From contig QANZ01011254.1 of assembly GCA_003254925.1 (NCBI GenBank), positions 5,770 to 69,769 on the forward strand: a stretch of DNA of 64,000 bases, read 5' to 3'. How positions within the stretch are numbered: the stretch's first letter is position 1; every line of letters starts with the position of its first letter. The DNA comes from Chamaecrista fasciculata. Lineage: Eukaryota > Streptophyta > Magnoliopsida > Fabales > Fabaceae. Positions 1-12,247 of the stretch are shown here, piece by piece. Below the pieces are notes generated by a model, which did not search any database, was not told the DNA's origin, and saw only the letters and a program-made list of their open reading frames with translations. A program made the translations under genes and the position numbers.

Positions 1-170
1 AGGACCTATTCAAAAGAAATCTTATGAAAAGGAGAAAAATCTATAATATTAGAATTCTAAAGACCCTTTTATAATTAATTCTTTATGTTTTGATCCCTTT
101 TAGTAAAGGGAAAGGACTTAAACGCATAAGAGAAGACTTTTTGGGAGATTTTTGACATTTTAACTAACAT

Positions 171-330
171 TTGCCGTTAAATCCTAACAGAAAAAAACCT
201 CAGGGTACCAAATCGCTAACGGAGCAAACCACGGGGTACCATAATGCAAAAATTTTTCTTTCAGGGTACCAAAGGGGAACCGGCCCTAACCACAGGGTAC
301 CAAATTGCAATTTACCCTTTTTTTTTATAT
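171..330. repeat. GGTACC-rich repeat fragment
   Basis: Four spaced copies of a unit containing 'gggtacca' lie here. The same unit recurs at 21489-21674 and in both arms of the foldback element at 35217-35644, so this is probably one degraded arm of that Mutator-like family. No coding potential is evident. Confidence 0.6.
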
Positions 331-351
331 ACGAAGGGTATCTAGTGTTGG

Positions 352-812
352 AATTAGTTAAGGATGGCAACGAATAGGATATCTGAAATTTTATCACTAT
401 TCGTATCCGTATTCGTCTATTCTTTTCAATATTCGTTTCCTATCCTATCCGATATCTGATATCCGACGGGTACCCTAAATATTCAAAATATCCGAAAATA
501 GTGGATATAGGATAGGATATCCTAATTCAAAAATCGGATATATCCGATATCCAATACCCAATATTCGTTAATTAAAATAAATTAATTAAAAATATAATAA
601 AAAATGTATAAAATTTAATACAATATTTATATTATAGGGTATAGGATACTAGATACCCTCACTATCTGTTCATTTCGGACGGATACCGGATAGTTGATTT
701 TTTATTTTTCAATACCCGTATCTTATCCGCTATCCGGTATCCGACAAATATCGGATATTTTTTACGGGTGGATTCGGATGGATATTCCAAATTGCCATCC
801 CTATAATTAGTG
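352..812. mobile_element. hAT-like MITE with near-perfect 8-bp target duplication
   Basis: The ends are inverted: 'aggatggcaac' on the left matches 'ttgccatccct' on the right. The element (about 360-804) is flanked by aattagtt (352-359) and aattagtg (805-812), 7 of 8 identical. An 8-bp duplication and these ends fit a non-autonomous hAT element. The interior is a low-complexity series of 'ggatatccgatatcc'-like short palindromes with no ORF. Confidence 0.7.
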
Positions 813-814
813 AC

Positions 815-955
815 TAATTCCTTCGTCGTGGCTCTTCCACTTAAGGGTAAACGACTGGTCACAGAATGCTTTCCATTCCCGGAGGTGGGGTTCGAATCCC
901 CACCACACCACTTGGTTAAGGGACCAAGTGAGGAACCACTAGACCACACTCATGT
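815..955 (+). repeat. tRNA-like / SINE-like repeat, copy 1
   Basis: It contains a perfect T-arm-like hairpin, GGTGGGG-TTCGAAT-CCCCACC (about 881-901), with an exact pol III B-box core (ggttcgaatcc). A 'CACACCA' run follows, then a second hairpin, cttggt-taaggg-accaag. I cannot fold a full cloverleaf or find an anticodon arm with confidence, so this is not called as a tRNA. A decayed relative lies at 31555-31690. Confidence 0.5.
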
Positions 956-977
956 AGTTAAAAAGAGTTAGGTTATG

Positions 978-1216
978 ATGCAAATTTTGTTTTAGAGCAT
1001 CGAATGCAAATAGGTCATGAGCCAATAAAATGATGATGATACGTGAAAGAATTAGTTGTATGTAACTAGTGATGTGACACTATACACAGTTTTGATTGGT
1101 TAAAAAAATATTTTTTCTATTATTTTTTAGCATTAAATTACCTAACTCTTCAATTTGTCATGATCTTATTGGCTCATGACTCATTGCATCTCATGCCCCT
1201 TAAATAAACTTTGCAT
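978..1216. mobile_element. MITE with ATGCAAA ends, copy 1
   Basis: The left end atgcaaattttg pairs with the right end aaactttgcat. The interior matches the element at 61311-61526, including 'catgagccaata', 'gatgtgac', 'ttttgattggtt' and 'attaaatta' in the same order. The target duplication is not clear, so the superfamily is open. Confidence 0.6.
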
Positions 1217-1275
1217 CAAAGGCTACCCCTTAAAAAAATAGAGAAAGTCAAAGTCTTATTTTGATTAATCAAGTT

Positions 1276-2009
1276 TGCTCAAAATTTTATTTTGGTCTCT
1301 CAAATTTTGCTGTTTGCTCAAAGTTTTATTTTGGTCCCTCAAATTTATATTATATATCATTAGCCACGTAAACTCTTTGATTTTCTCTCTACACTGCATA
1401 AAATTTACAATACAAAAGATTCACTCTCTTAAAATAAGACTTTGGCCAAAAAAGAATTAAGATCATTCGCAATTCTAGTTGTATTTTTTCTGTTAGAGTA
1501 ACTCTTAATACTCAAGTGTCAGCGAAAATAGAATTGATAGTGACAAAATCAAAAACCAGGGAACAAAATATATAACTTCACTAAAATTTTGAGGACAAAA
1601 TTGTAAATTGGAGAACTTATAGTTGTTACAATATTTTGTTAGTTTTTCACGAAACGAAAATTTGAAGCAGCGTTCCATCCACTGTTGAGAAAATCGGGTG
1701 GTCGGACCGGTTGAATCGTAAATCGGCTATTGGTGCAGTCCGAGTTAGGTGGAAAACCGCCTTGACACATAAATGTTCAACAACCGGATGAACCGATAAA
1801 AAATCGAGAAACCTATGATGAACCGGACGGTTTGGAGTTGAACCGATTAATTTTTTTTTTTTTTTGAACTAAAATGATGTTATTTTTAAGGATTTTTTTT
1901 CTTATTAAGTTTAAACTCAAAATAATATGTTATTTAATCTTTTATCTTTCTAGTTTTCACTTTCTTACTCAATCAAGTTTAAATTTAAATAATTCATTAT
2001 TATTTTCAT
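1276..2009. repeat. Repeat-derived DNA, including an aaccgg-rich fragment
   Basis: A short tandem unit ('gctcaaaattttattttggt') occurs twice at 1276-1345. At 1690-1852 there is a fragment rich in 'aaccgg' and 'ggaccgg' steps, similar in composition to the element at 20338-20954. No gene is seen. Confidence 0.4.
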
Positions 2010-2438
2010 TATTTAGTCCCTAAATAATGAAAATATACATCTTGCTCCTTTTTTTTTTTTGCAAACATCAACTATTATAGGGTCTATTTGGGTTAGCTCA
2101 TGAGCAGTTTATTTTGTATTACGAATTTTGTTTGCTAATATATATTGCTTAGTATCATATTGCAAAATTCATATCTATCCATTTATATAACAATTATATG
2201 AGTTGAACTTACCTGCATTGCACAGGTTTGGCATTGGTCTATACAAAAAATTGTGAGGAAAATGTACATTAGTAACTACAAAATTTCTCATTTTATTATT
2301 TTTTTTATGTTTTAATTGGTTTGAAATAAAAACTTTTCATAAATAGAGTGTCAGGTTCTAGCTGGGACGTGCCAGCTAGAACCTGACACTCTATTTATGG
2401 AAAGCTTTTGGACTCAAGCAAGAGGCATCATGTGGTCA
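2010..2438. repeat. Tandem segment, copy A
   Basis: About 430 bp are repeated in direct orientation at 2573-3012. Shared landmarks in the same order are 'tagtccctaaata', 'ggttagctcatga', 'gttgaacttacctgcatt', 'gtgaggaaaatgtacatta' and the hairpin at 2338-2399. Copies differ by scattered substitutions and small indels, so the duplication is not recent. Confidence 0.75.
2338..2399. repeat. Perfect 28-bp hairpin inside copy A
   Basis: The arms 2338-2365 and 2372-2399 are exact reverse complements separated by six bases (gacgtg). The equivalent hairpin in copy B (about 2918-2975) has several mismatches. It could be the ends of a tiny nested foldback element or a structured transcript. Confidence 0.8.
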
Positions 2439-2572
2439 AAAAAAAAAAGCAAGAGGCATCAAATTTAGGGGCACAAAACCTATAATTACTTATATACACT
2501 TTTAGTCAAAGTGTAATACTGAAATTGAAAGAGAAAATCTACTTTTTAGTCCTTAAATTTATTTCAAAACTA

Positions 2573-3012
2573 TGATTTAGTCCCTAAATATTGAAAATAT
2601 ACATCTTAGTCCATGATTTTTTTTTTGTAAACATCAACTATATAGGGTCTCTTTAGGTTAGCTCATGAACAGTTTATTTTGTGTTACGAATCTTTTTGTG
2701 CTACACATATATATTACTTAGTATCATATTCCAAAATTCATATCTATCTATTTATATAACAATTATATAAGTTGAACTTACCTGCATTACACTGGTTTGA
2801 CGCTAGTCTTTACAAAAAACTGTGAGGAAAATGTACATTAGCAGCGACAAAATTCCTCATTTTATTTTTTTTCCCTTTTTTTACGTTTTGATTGGTTTAA
2901 AATAAAAAAATTTCATTAATAGAATGTCGGGCTCTAGTTGGGACGTGGCAGCTAGAACCCGACACTCTATTTCTGAAAAGTTTTTGGATTCAAACAAGAG
3001 ACATCAAATTTA
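2573..3012. repeat. Tandem segment, copy B
   Basis: This is the direct repeat of 2010-2438, with a degraded version of the same hairpin. Its right edge runs into a Mutator-like arm at about 3045. Confidence 0.75.
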
Positions 3013-3044
3013 GTGGCGAAAACCTATCAAATTTAGAGACATCA

Positions 3045-3119
3045 AATTTCGAGACAGAAAAAGATATAGGACTGATTTGAGACATAGAGCAAAGTTACAA
3101 GACCAAATTCCCACTTTAG
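3045..3119 (-). mobile_element. Solo arm of a Mutator-like foldback element
   Basis: The sequence from 'gagacagaaaaagatatagg' to 'cccactttagcc' matches the right terminal part of the foldback element ending at 23995. Only one arm is present. Confidence 0.6.
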
Positions 3120-3239
3120 CCAAATTATTTTATTTAATTGATTTAATTGAGCATTGAGATACATTTTAATTATAATAATTAAAATAATAATAATAATAAT
3201 AGAAATGGCTTAGACCAAGTTGCGCTTGAGTTTCAATTT

Positions 3240-3720
3240 TTTTTTTAGTTCGGGTCAAATCAATTGGCAGGTTGACAGTTCAAACACGAACCCGCAGGTT
3301 AATCCTGAAAAAATATAGGTTAGATGTAATTCGATCCAATTAGAGTGATCGGATCGAAATGATGTCCGATTTTTTGAGTTTCTAGTCAACCCAAACAGTT
3401 CAGATCAGATTTTCGTACTATGGCTATCAATTTTATTATAGGTAGTTTATATCAATACACCGTAACAAATTAATGCCACAATGGTTTCTTCATGTTTGTC
3501 TATTTTCCTATTTACTTTTAAACTGTTTGTTTTTTAATTTTTATAATGGTTTGAGTGGGTTTTTTTATTTTTATAATAAAAAAAAAGAAAAAAAAGGAGC
3601 CACATCACCTAAAAAATAAAATAATTCTCAATATGGGTGCCACGTGGCACTCATTTTTTTTTGTAATTTGTTTTTAAAAAATTTGAAATCGCAGTGAAGA
3701 CTGCGATTTCATGTACCCGT
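3240..3720. repeat. Repeat remnants with two short palindromes
   Basis: A degenerate 'caaatcaattggcaggttgac' type fragment is followed by AT-rich DNA. Two perfect inverted repeats stand out: GTGCCACGTGGCAC at 3637-3650, which contains a CACGTG core, and gaaatcgcag-tgaaga-ctgcgatttc at 3685-3710. No ORF is supported. Confidence 0.4.
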
Positions 3721-4044
3721 TTTTCTTTTATTTTTTTTTAATTATTTTAAAAAAATAAATTTTTTTATCACATAATATAGAAAAATAAAGTTAGACCCAA
3801 AATATTATATTTACTCCCTAAATAACATACATATTTTGATCTAAGTTTAGCCAATTAAATGGTACCACCAATTTTTTTAAAAAAAAAATTTAAATTTCTC
3901 TTCAAATTGTTGAAAAAAATATTGATAAAAAGTAAGTTTAGTGATAAAAGAGCAAATTGTATTTGTATAATAAAAATTGTGTTCAATTCAGTCCCTCCTC
4001 AAGCTCTCTAATTTTCTACATATTACACAAGATTAACTTCATTT

Positions 4045-4288
4045 CATCCGAACTCCGTTTTGTACAAATTTTATATCAAAATTTTTATTTGTTTGTGCCC
4101 TACACAATGGTATAACTTTCGGAGTCTGAAAACACACTTTTTAATCCTAAAGTTATACCATTGTGTAGAGCATGATAATTTTCGAATTCAAAAAGTGTGT
4201 TCTTAGACTGTGAAAGTTATACCATTGTGTAGAGCACGAAAAAATAAAAATTTTGATATAAAATTTATACAAAACGGAGTTTGGATGA
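4045..4288. mobile_element. Small foldback element upstream of the PX gene
   Basis: Two arms of about 92 bp (4045-4140 and 4195-4288) are imperfect inverted repeats that share 'tccgaactccgttttgtac' and 'cctacacaatggtataactt'. The loop holds an extra direct copy of the 'aaagttataccattgtgtag' block. It lies about 420 bp before the start codon of the sorting-nexin-like gene. Confidence 0.65.
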
Positions 4289-4364
4289 ATAAGTTATGGA
4301 TCTGCAAATTTAAAAACCGGGACAGTCAGAAATGGCTTAGCAAATCGCAGCAAATTCTGCAATT

Positions 4365-4382
4365 TGACGTCATATGACGTCA
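4365..4382. promoter_or_regulatory. 18-bp palindrome with two TGACGTCA sites
   Basis: The sequence tgacgtcatatgacgtca is a perfect palindrome made of two overlap-free TGACGTCA cores. These are classic bZIP (C-box/CRE-like) sites. It is about 325 bp upstream of the PX-gene ATG, so it may be a promoter element; function is inferred only. Confidence 0.35.
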
Positions 4383-4706
4383 TAAATTGACAGTCCGGAT
4401 TTGACACTCCTACTGAATCATATATATTTTTCGATGTTGTAATTCAAAATGGTCCATGGCTCCATGTGGCGGCAAATGAAATGTATATTTGACCATTCAC
4501 AAAGTACGTTAATATTATTGCGAGAAGCTTGGCGAAACAAATTGAAGGGGTTTTCTTTCAGGGGAAAGGAAAGTTCAGATTTCTGGAAAACGTGCATGGG
4601 ATCATATAGCGATGATCGATTTGGGAATTTTCGATCTCATTTATGAAGATGGGAATTCGCTTTCTCTTCTGAATCGTTAGGCAAGTTGATCGTTGGTTTT
4701 CAAACG

Positions 4707-7700
4707 ATGAATGTAACAGAGGCAATCTATGGTCTGATCGAGGAAGCCAAGGTCCGAATCGTCTGGTGGGGCCTTTGCATACTCGCCATTTCACTTTTCA
4801 TGACTCGTAAGTGATTCAACTTCCATTTGATTTTAGGTTTTTGACGAATCCACAAGATTCACAACTTCATATTATTTCTATATATCGGAAATGGATAATG
4901 TGCAGTTGAAAAGATATAGTGTGTTTTGTGCATAAGAGTGAACCTTAGGAAATTTAAGATACTTCAACATCAGATGATCCATTCTCCTATATATCATCTT
5001 CTACCTTTTACAGTGAATTGTGATGGATTAGCTAATCATAAATTATGCAGGTGGAATTTTATAGTTGCATTGTGCAATGCATACACAGATACACTTAATA
5101 GTGAATAATAATGATTGTTCTCTAATCTGAGTGTTTATTAATTGTTATGGTTAGGAGCATGTGTGAGATGGCATTGATTTAGTCAACCAAGTGTACAGAG
5201 AGTTAGCAGTATAACTTTAAGAGTTTAATTTCTGAACTGTTAGGATTAGACTTGCTTATCACTTCATATAGATAGTTGAAGGACTGATTTGACACAAAGC
5301 AAATGTCGATCATGAAACAAATTGAAATGTTTAATAAGTTTAAAAGACCAAAATACCGTTTTAACCATTGGGCATTCTTGATTATCCATTACAGATACAA
5401 GTGAATCAATGCTGATGAATATACCCATGTCCATTGTGTTGTTTTCTGCAATTTGCATCCTTTTTGACAAGGTGGAATTCCATTGGAAGGTTCAAACTAG
5501 ACCCAGGACATTTTTATCTTATTTTGAGAAGAAACAGATATCTCTGAATGATGCACGGCTCTGTACTAAACTTCCTCCAGCAAAATGGAAGAGCAAGATT
5601 GGTTCCCCAGTTGTTGAGGCTGCAATGAATGACTTTGTTGAGAAGCTGTTGAAGGATTTCTTGGTAGATCTGGTGTACTCAAATATTACTCCAGATAAGG
5701 AGTTTCCTGATCAATTACATGCATTAATCATGGATGCTCTTGGTGAAATATCAGCTAGGGTCAAAGAGATAAACCTTGTTGACTTGCTGACAAGGTATCT
5801 AATCTATCTTCTCAACTTCTCCTATATTTTTCTGGCAGAAAGAAAGAGGTTTGATGAGCATTATATTAGGGATGATCATAGATAGGATATTGGGTAGGTT
5901 ATTATGTTCTTTGTTTCTAAATTCGAATTTGAGCAAGTATCAAAAACAGTTTCAATCTACAGACCCTATAAACAGTTGAATCCTCATATTTGGATCTAGA
6001 CCTAAAAACATTTTAAAATGAATTATTTCTCATTAATATAATTATCAATTTTTTTCATATGCAGTTACTATAAATAAAAAATAAATTATAAATATGAATA
6101 TACTATTAAATTACTTCAATATATATAAAATATGAAATATTTTCTTTATAATTTTATATTTTCTCAATACATAAAGTTTAAAATATTACATTTTTTATAT
6201 AAAAATAAATATATACTGTTGGATTAAATAACTCTTTAACTAACTCCCACACATTTGACTTTTAACTCGAACACATATCCAAAATCTGACTGGTAAAATT
6301 TCAGAGTACTTGTTGGATATAGATGTTTTTACCATTCCTATCTTACATAAGCCTTTTAGGTGGGTGCGGTTAACTGGCGACAATTTGTGGCTGTGGAAAG
6401 TTTCTCATAGTTTTACATTTTTATCACATTCCAGGGACATAGTTGATTTAATAGGTGATCACTTAGATATCTTCAGAAAAAATAAAGCTGCTATAGGTGT
6501 CGATGTTATGTTAACATTGTCTTCGGAAGAGAGGGATGAAAGATTGAAATTCCACCTGTTAAATTCGAAGGAGCTTCATCCTGCACTAATATCTCCTGAC
6601 AGTGAGTACAAGGTGTGAGTGACTAGTTGTTCTGCTTTAGTCTATAATGTCATGCTTCTGACCACCTCTGTTTGCACCTAATGTAATAAATTTCTTCTTT
6701 ATGGAGGTTCTTCAACGGCTAATGAGAGGGGTAATAGCTTTAGTACTAAGACAACAAGAAGCTCGTTGTTCTGTAATACGATCCATCGCTCAGGAATTCT
6801 TAACTTGCTTGGTAATGCAACCAATATTAAAGTTGGCAAGCCCTGGGTATGTTCTTATTGTATATATTGTTCAACATTCATTATTTAAAGCCGTAAAAAA
6901 TTCTACTACAAAGAAATATTTTCATCCATGAAAATATTATTTTCTTTGCCATCAGGTATATCAACCAGCTGATTGAAGACCTTCTGCTTATTGTTAAAGA
7001 TGTGGTTATAACAGGAAAGGGAGGTGATCAGTCCACTAGTGCAGCAAATAATCTTTGTGGTCATCCAGTTTCTGATGAGTTTGGAGATGATAACTTCACA
7101 GCCTCAAACAAGCATCCTTCTGCATATCAAGGCGATGAGACATTAACCAAAATGCAACATCAAGGAGAGACTTCATTGCAAAGCAACACACTCCAGCAAG
7201 AGCCTTTGCAGGTCAGGCAATCTGATTGGGCACGAGTGTTGGAGGCTGCGACTCAGAGAAGAACTGAAGTTCTTACGCCTGAGAATCTTGAGAACATGTG
7301 GACCAAAGGGACGGATTACAAAAAGAGAGAGAACAAGCATGTCAAAGCAGGTTCTCAGGATTTTACTGATGGAAATTTGGCTAAGGATATGTCAGCTAGT
7401 AAACATGGAGATTATACAATTCCAGAAGGGAAGTATTTGCTGCAGCCTGTGCAGAGCTCAGATTCAGATCCCTTACTAAATGTTGGGAACAGAAATTGGC
7501 AGGAGTCTTCTCAAGATCTTGAAAAGGAATTGTCTTTAGAAGGAGTTGAAAGTAAAACTCCCCTCAAGAGATCTAACCATGCTTCTGAACTGGTACTCCA
7601 ACTTAATAAAGAAGGAGGACCCATTGTTTCTGAGTCACAAAGCCATGATTTTGAGAGACACAATGAAGGATTTTGTGGAAAAAGTGCTTCTGATATGTTT

Positions 7701-8798
7701 GTTAAGAGAGAGGGACAGCTGGTTCCCAAGCTCCGTTGTCGGGTATGCATTCATGGATATAACAATTATGAGATGTAGCAATCTAAAAGTAAATATAGTT
7801 GGAATCTACATGATTTACAGAATTTTTTGTATATATTTTTAAAAAACCCAGAATGGGTCCATGACTTACAAGTCATTATGGATTGATTGTTGTTCCCTGT
7901 CTACACTACAGATTATGGGAGCATATTTTGAGAAACTCGAGTCTAAATCCTTTGCTGTCTATTCGATTGCAGTGACAGATGCGCAAAACAAAACTTGGTT
8001 TGTAAAAAGAAGGTTTATTTCTTCCACATGACAGTTAGACTTTATTCCACGGTCTAAATAAAATCAAAATACTAGACCATCGAGTTTTAATGTTCAACAA
8101 CCAATGTGTTTGCTCCATTTTTCAAGTTTAAAGAGTAAATATATTCAAGTTTAAATTTGGTTTAGTTCAATCTTCTTATATTTGTGCTTTGACATCATTT
8201 TTATATATATATTTTTTCTGGGTGTATTTAGATATAGGAACTTTGACACATTGCATCGGAATCTTAAAGATATTCCAACTTATACATTAAATTTGCCTCC
8301 CAAAAGGATATTTTCTTCAAGCACAGAGGATGCCTTTGTCCATAAGCGTTGCATTCTGCTTGATAAATATCTTCAGGTATTTTTAGTCCTTATCTACAAT
8401 CTTTTTCTCCAAGGAATTGTTTCCTTGCATACGTTTCTTTTTTTTTTTTGGCCTGATTGCATACGTTTCTTTGCTTATAAGTATTTCCTTCAATTATTCT
8501 ATTTTGCTTCAGGATCTCTTATCAATAGCTAATATCACTGAACAACAAGAAATTTGGGACTTTTTAAGTGTTTCATCAAAGGTGTGCATCTGCTTGGTAT
8601 TTTTTTATTACAAGTTCGTATGGCCTAATATCATTTCTTATTGGTACTTCTTCAATGAGACAAATAATGATCTGACAGTGACAATAGCATTATTTTTGTC
8701 CTCTTGTTTTATTTTTCCTTGAAAGAACTACTCCTTTGGGAAATCTTCTTCAATGATGAGGACCCTTGCAGGTATGTGGTTTGAACATTTCGGTTTTA

Positions 8799-8838
<40 letters not shown>

Positions 8839-11800
8839 GCTACACAGGTTTTTAGTCAGATTGTAACTTGTTAGTGTAACTATTCTTAATGTACTGGCCT
8901 AGGATTTTATCGTCACCAATCAGTCTTCTTTATGAGTAGGTGGAATTTTGATTTGCAGTTCTACTAGTATTTTTATTTTTCCCACTGTACTTGATGTGCC
9001 ATCTTCCATTTTTCTTATATTTTCTTAAGTTATGTCCTTAATTTTCATTGTTACCAAACAATTATTTTGTTCAACTCCTGTCCTTGAAATTTGTCTATTA
9101 ACAGTCAGCGTAGATGATGCTGTGGAAGATATTGTGCGCCAATTTAAAGGCATTTCAGATGGATTCGTGCGAAAAGTTTCTGGTACATCATTCTCCACCA
9201 ATGAAAGTTCTTCCCCATCTCCACAGAACAGTGTCTGGAATGCTGATGAATTAGATAAAACTATTCCAAGGCAAAATACAGGAGAAACTTTATCAACCTC
9301 TGAACATGAGGAAACTGAAAACAGCAGAAGTTTTGTCAGTCAGAGTATTGATAGAGAAGAGGATCAATCTAATGGTTTGGATTCTGACAATGAATTGAAT
9401 TCAAAAGGTTCCCCGGCACACCGTGTCGAAGAGTTTGGTAACTTGGATGTAGATAGAAAGCATGATGTAGTGTCGGAAGCTAGAGTTACCAAGGAAGCTC
9501 CAACTACGAGTTTCTCTCTTATTCCTGATAATTTGGAGGATGTGCCACCTGAGGTCTATTGACTTTTCTTCATTTTCTACTATTTTACTGAGACACCTTA
9601 TTCTCTGGTCTTTGTTGATGTATTTATCTTAGTTCGTAGCTGGTTATTATTAGTAGGATTAGGTTGATCATTTATATGCTGGAAACCGTGAAGAAATATA
9701 CTGGTTTATTATCAGTAGGAATGGCAATGATAACTAAGAAAGACATGATGGAAACTGTAAAGAAGTCATAAATTATGATGGTCTCTTGTATTCCCAAAAA
9801 GAGTAATCGCCCATCACACCAAACACTTTAAAGAAGAGATGAAAAGAAAAATACTTCTCTCACTGATTTGATTCCATTTGCTTTCTAAAAGCTAATTTTA
9901 CTAGCAAGTTGTGCCTTCATCATCCTATCTTTCATAGACAAGGTGCTCTAAGTCCTTTAGCCAAAACTTTTGGAAATAGTTGTTTCTAATAGTTTTGGTT
10001 CTGTAAATTGGAATATAAAAACCATAATTATTTTTGGAAACATGTTTGGTTGAATGATGTTGATCCCTCCTTTTTCACTCTTCTAAAAGGAAGAAGAATG
10101 ATTAGTGAATCAGAAAGAAAACAGGACTAAAGTTTTATTTAGTACTACTCTAAGCAGAACTTTGTTAGGATCTTTTATTTTCTTTTTTTCTTAATTGTTT
10201 GAGAGAAATTTCTGTTTACAAGGCACTTTATAAATTTCTTTAATTTTGAGTTTTTTCTACAGTGGACCCCGCCTAATGTGAGTGTCCCAATATTGAATCT
10301 GGTTGACAAGGTATTTCAGCTTAAGAAAAGAGGCTGGCTAAGGTGTACTATTCTATCTGGTCTTTGGGATATTTTTAACTTCCGAAACTGCTAAAGATAA
10401 CGTCCTTCTCTACCATGATATCTTGTACAACAACAACATCATGATATCTTGTACAAATGACATTTTTTTGAAGCTTCTTTTGGTGTTATCATTTTTAGAA
10501 GTTTTCTAGTTTGCAAATTATTTCACCTTTGCATGTTGCAAGTTGTCCCAATTTGTTTTTGGACTTCCATATAACCAGTTAAACTTTAAAGAACGTCATT
10601 TTTTAGAAGATTAAATTTTCCACAAAAAGCTTGTAATATATATCTTCATTTCATTTCCATTTTTATGTATTTAGACTTGCTGTCACCATTTCCGACCTTG
10701 AAATTTTATGTTGAATTCAGGCTACGTGAATTTCAGAAAACACAAAAGTTTCATGATGTTGTGGATCTTTTATAAGACCAGGACTTACAAGTTTCTCATA
10801 GTAGTTAATTTTTTTTCATGCAGAAGACAGGTCTTTTGGATATCAAAACAGATTTTACAGTTAGCAATGGAAGATGCTATTGACGATTTTCTGTTGAGGC
10901 AGATACATTGGCTCCGGAAAGAGGATACTGTTGCACAAGGAATTCGATGGATTCAAGATGTAAGAACTGAACCAAAAATATTAAACATAATCTTCAGCTG
11001 GAAATTCTTTTATCTTTGGTTTTCACTACAAGTATTTGGATTCTATTATCAAGGACTGCTTAATCCAATTCAGGACAAAAACCACAGTTAAAGCTCCTTA
11101 CCCACATATTTAGCCTGTATTGTCAAATGAGCCATGATTCGTACGTTGCTGGAAGTTCTTTTTTCCCAACTAAGAGAACTAAAGGCTTACATGGTTGTTC
11201 ACCAGCCTGACTATATAAATAACTATTTCTCCATTTGATGTATGCATTTAGATCATTGGATGAGTGCAATGTCTTATGATGAGTATGTATATGATTTCAG
11301 ATCTTGTGGCCTGGTGGTACATTTTTCTTAAGGTTACAGACTCCTCAAATGGAAATGAGTGGCAGTGGAGTTGATCAAAACCCATCTCAAACAAATGGGG
11401 TCTCTAGTGAAAGCAATATCTCTAAATTAGGGTCAAGTTCTTTTGAGCAACAGCTTGAAGCTGCTCGTAGAGCCAGTGATATCAAGAAACTACTCATTGG
11501 TAAGTTCCGTCTTCTCCTACTCTTATTTGAGACATATCACATCAAATTGTTACAAATCTCATAGTAGATTCAACTATTCTTAGAGACTAAGAATGAGAAT
11601 TGATTTTGAAACTCGCTAGGATTCGAGTCTGGGGAAGGGGTAAATATTTTTTCTCCATATCCCCAAGTAGGAGCATAGTACTTTACAGTTTACTCATAAT
11701 CATTCCTACCTATGATAAACAAAAATTAGAAACTTGGATTGCTCATTAAATGATTTGACGTTTCCTTAATTATTTGTATGTTTCAAATTGAATTCAAGCT

Positions 11801-12247
11801 AAACATTGTGTTCCATTGTCATCAGACGGAGCTCCAACGGCTTTAGTCAGCTTAATTGGACAAAAACAGTACAAACGCTGTGCTCATGACATATATCATT
11901 TCAGTCAGGTTAGTTAATACATTGAGTTAGCATATAAATTAGTTTATGAAAGAAACACAAGTTAACAACTCTTAACTCTTAAAAAGTTTAATTTACACTT
12001 TTTAATCCCTGAAATTCATTGAACTAATACATTTTAGTCATTTTACTCTAATGCATAATACTAACTTGTTTATCTCTGTTCTCATAATTTTCTTTTGAAA
12101 CTAAATCTGTGTGTTTTTTAGTCCACAATATGTGTGAAGCAGCTTTCTTTTGCCATCCTGGAGCTTGTACTCATATCCATCTTCCCTGAGATGAGGAATC
12201 TAATCTTCAATGTTCATGAGCATATGCATGTTCACCAGCCTGTATAA
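4707..12247 (+). CDS. Sorting-nexin-like protein with PXA, PX and Nexin_C domains
   Basis: Fifteen exons: 4707-4806, 5395-5794, 6435-6612, 6707-6846, 6956-7742, 7912-8012, 8232-8376, 8513-8581, 8726-8771, 9105-9553, 10263-10342, 10824-10959, 11301-11499, 11826-11908 and 12122-12247. They sum to 3039 nt and 1012 aa. Every intron is GT-AG and phase is kept throughout. Residues 17-58 hold two hydrophobic segments (IVWWGLCILAISLF; MSIVLFSAICILF), so it is probably membrane anchored. A PXA domain covers about 95-275. A long polar linker follows. The PX domain at about 535-645 carries the basic KRRYRNF motif used for PtdIns3P binding. A second Ser/Asp-rich linker precedes the C-terminal Nexin_C region (about 808-960). 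The layout matches the Arabidopsis At2g15900 family (from memory, about 950 aa). It probably acts on endosomal membranes. The start ATG is the first giving the N-terminal membrane segment. Exons 8-9 are short, so their edges are the least certain. Confidence 0.88.
8803..8834. repeat. (TA)n microsatellite in a PX-gene intron
   Basis: About 16 uninterrupted AT units lie in intron 9. Confidence 0.9.

Noticed and set aside
879..915. A functional tRNA gene
   Set aside because: Only the T arm and a CCA-like end are convincing. I could not find matching acceptor and anticodon stems.
2338..2399. A microRNA precursor
   Set aside because: The stem is perfect with a six-base loop, but it sits within a duplicated repeat and matches no miRNA I know. 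A foldback repeat is the simpler reading.
6701..8722. Several open frames that extend beyond exon ends of the PX gene
   Set aside because: They read through GT donors into introns; the conserved PX-protein residues end at the splice sites used in the model.
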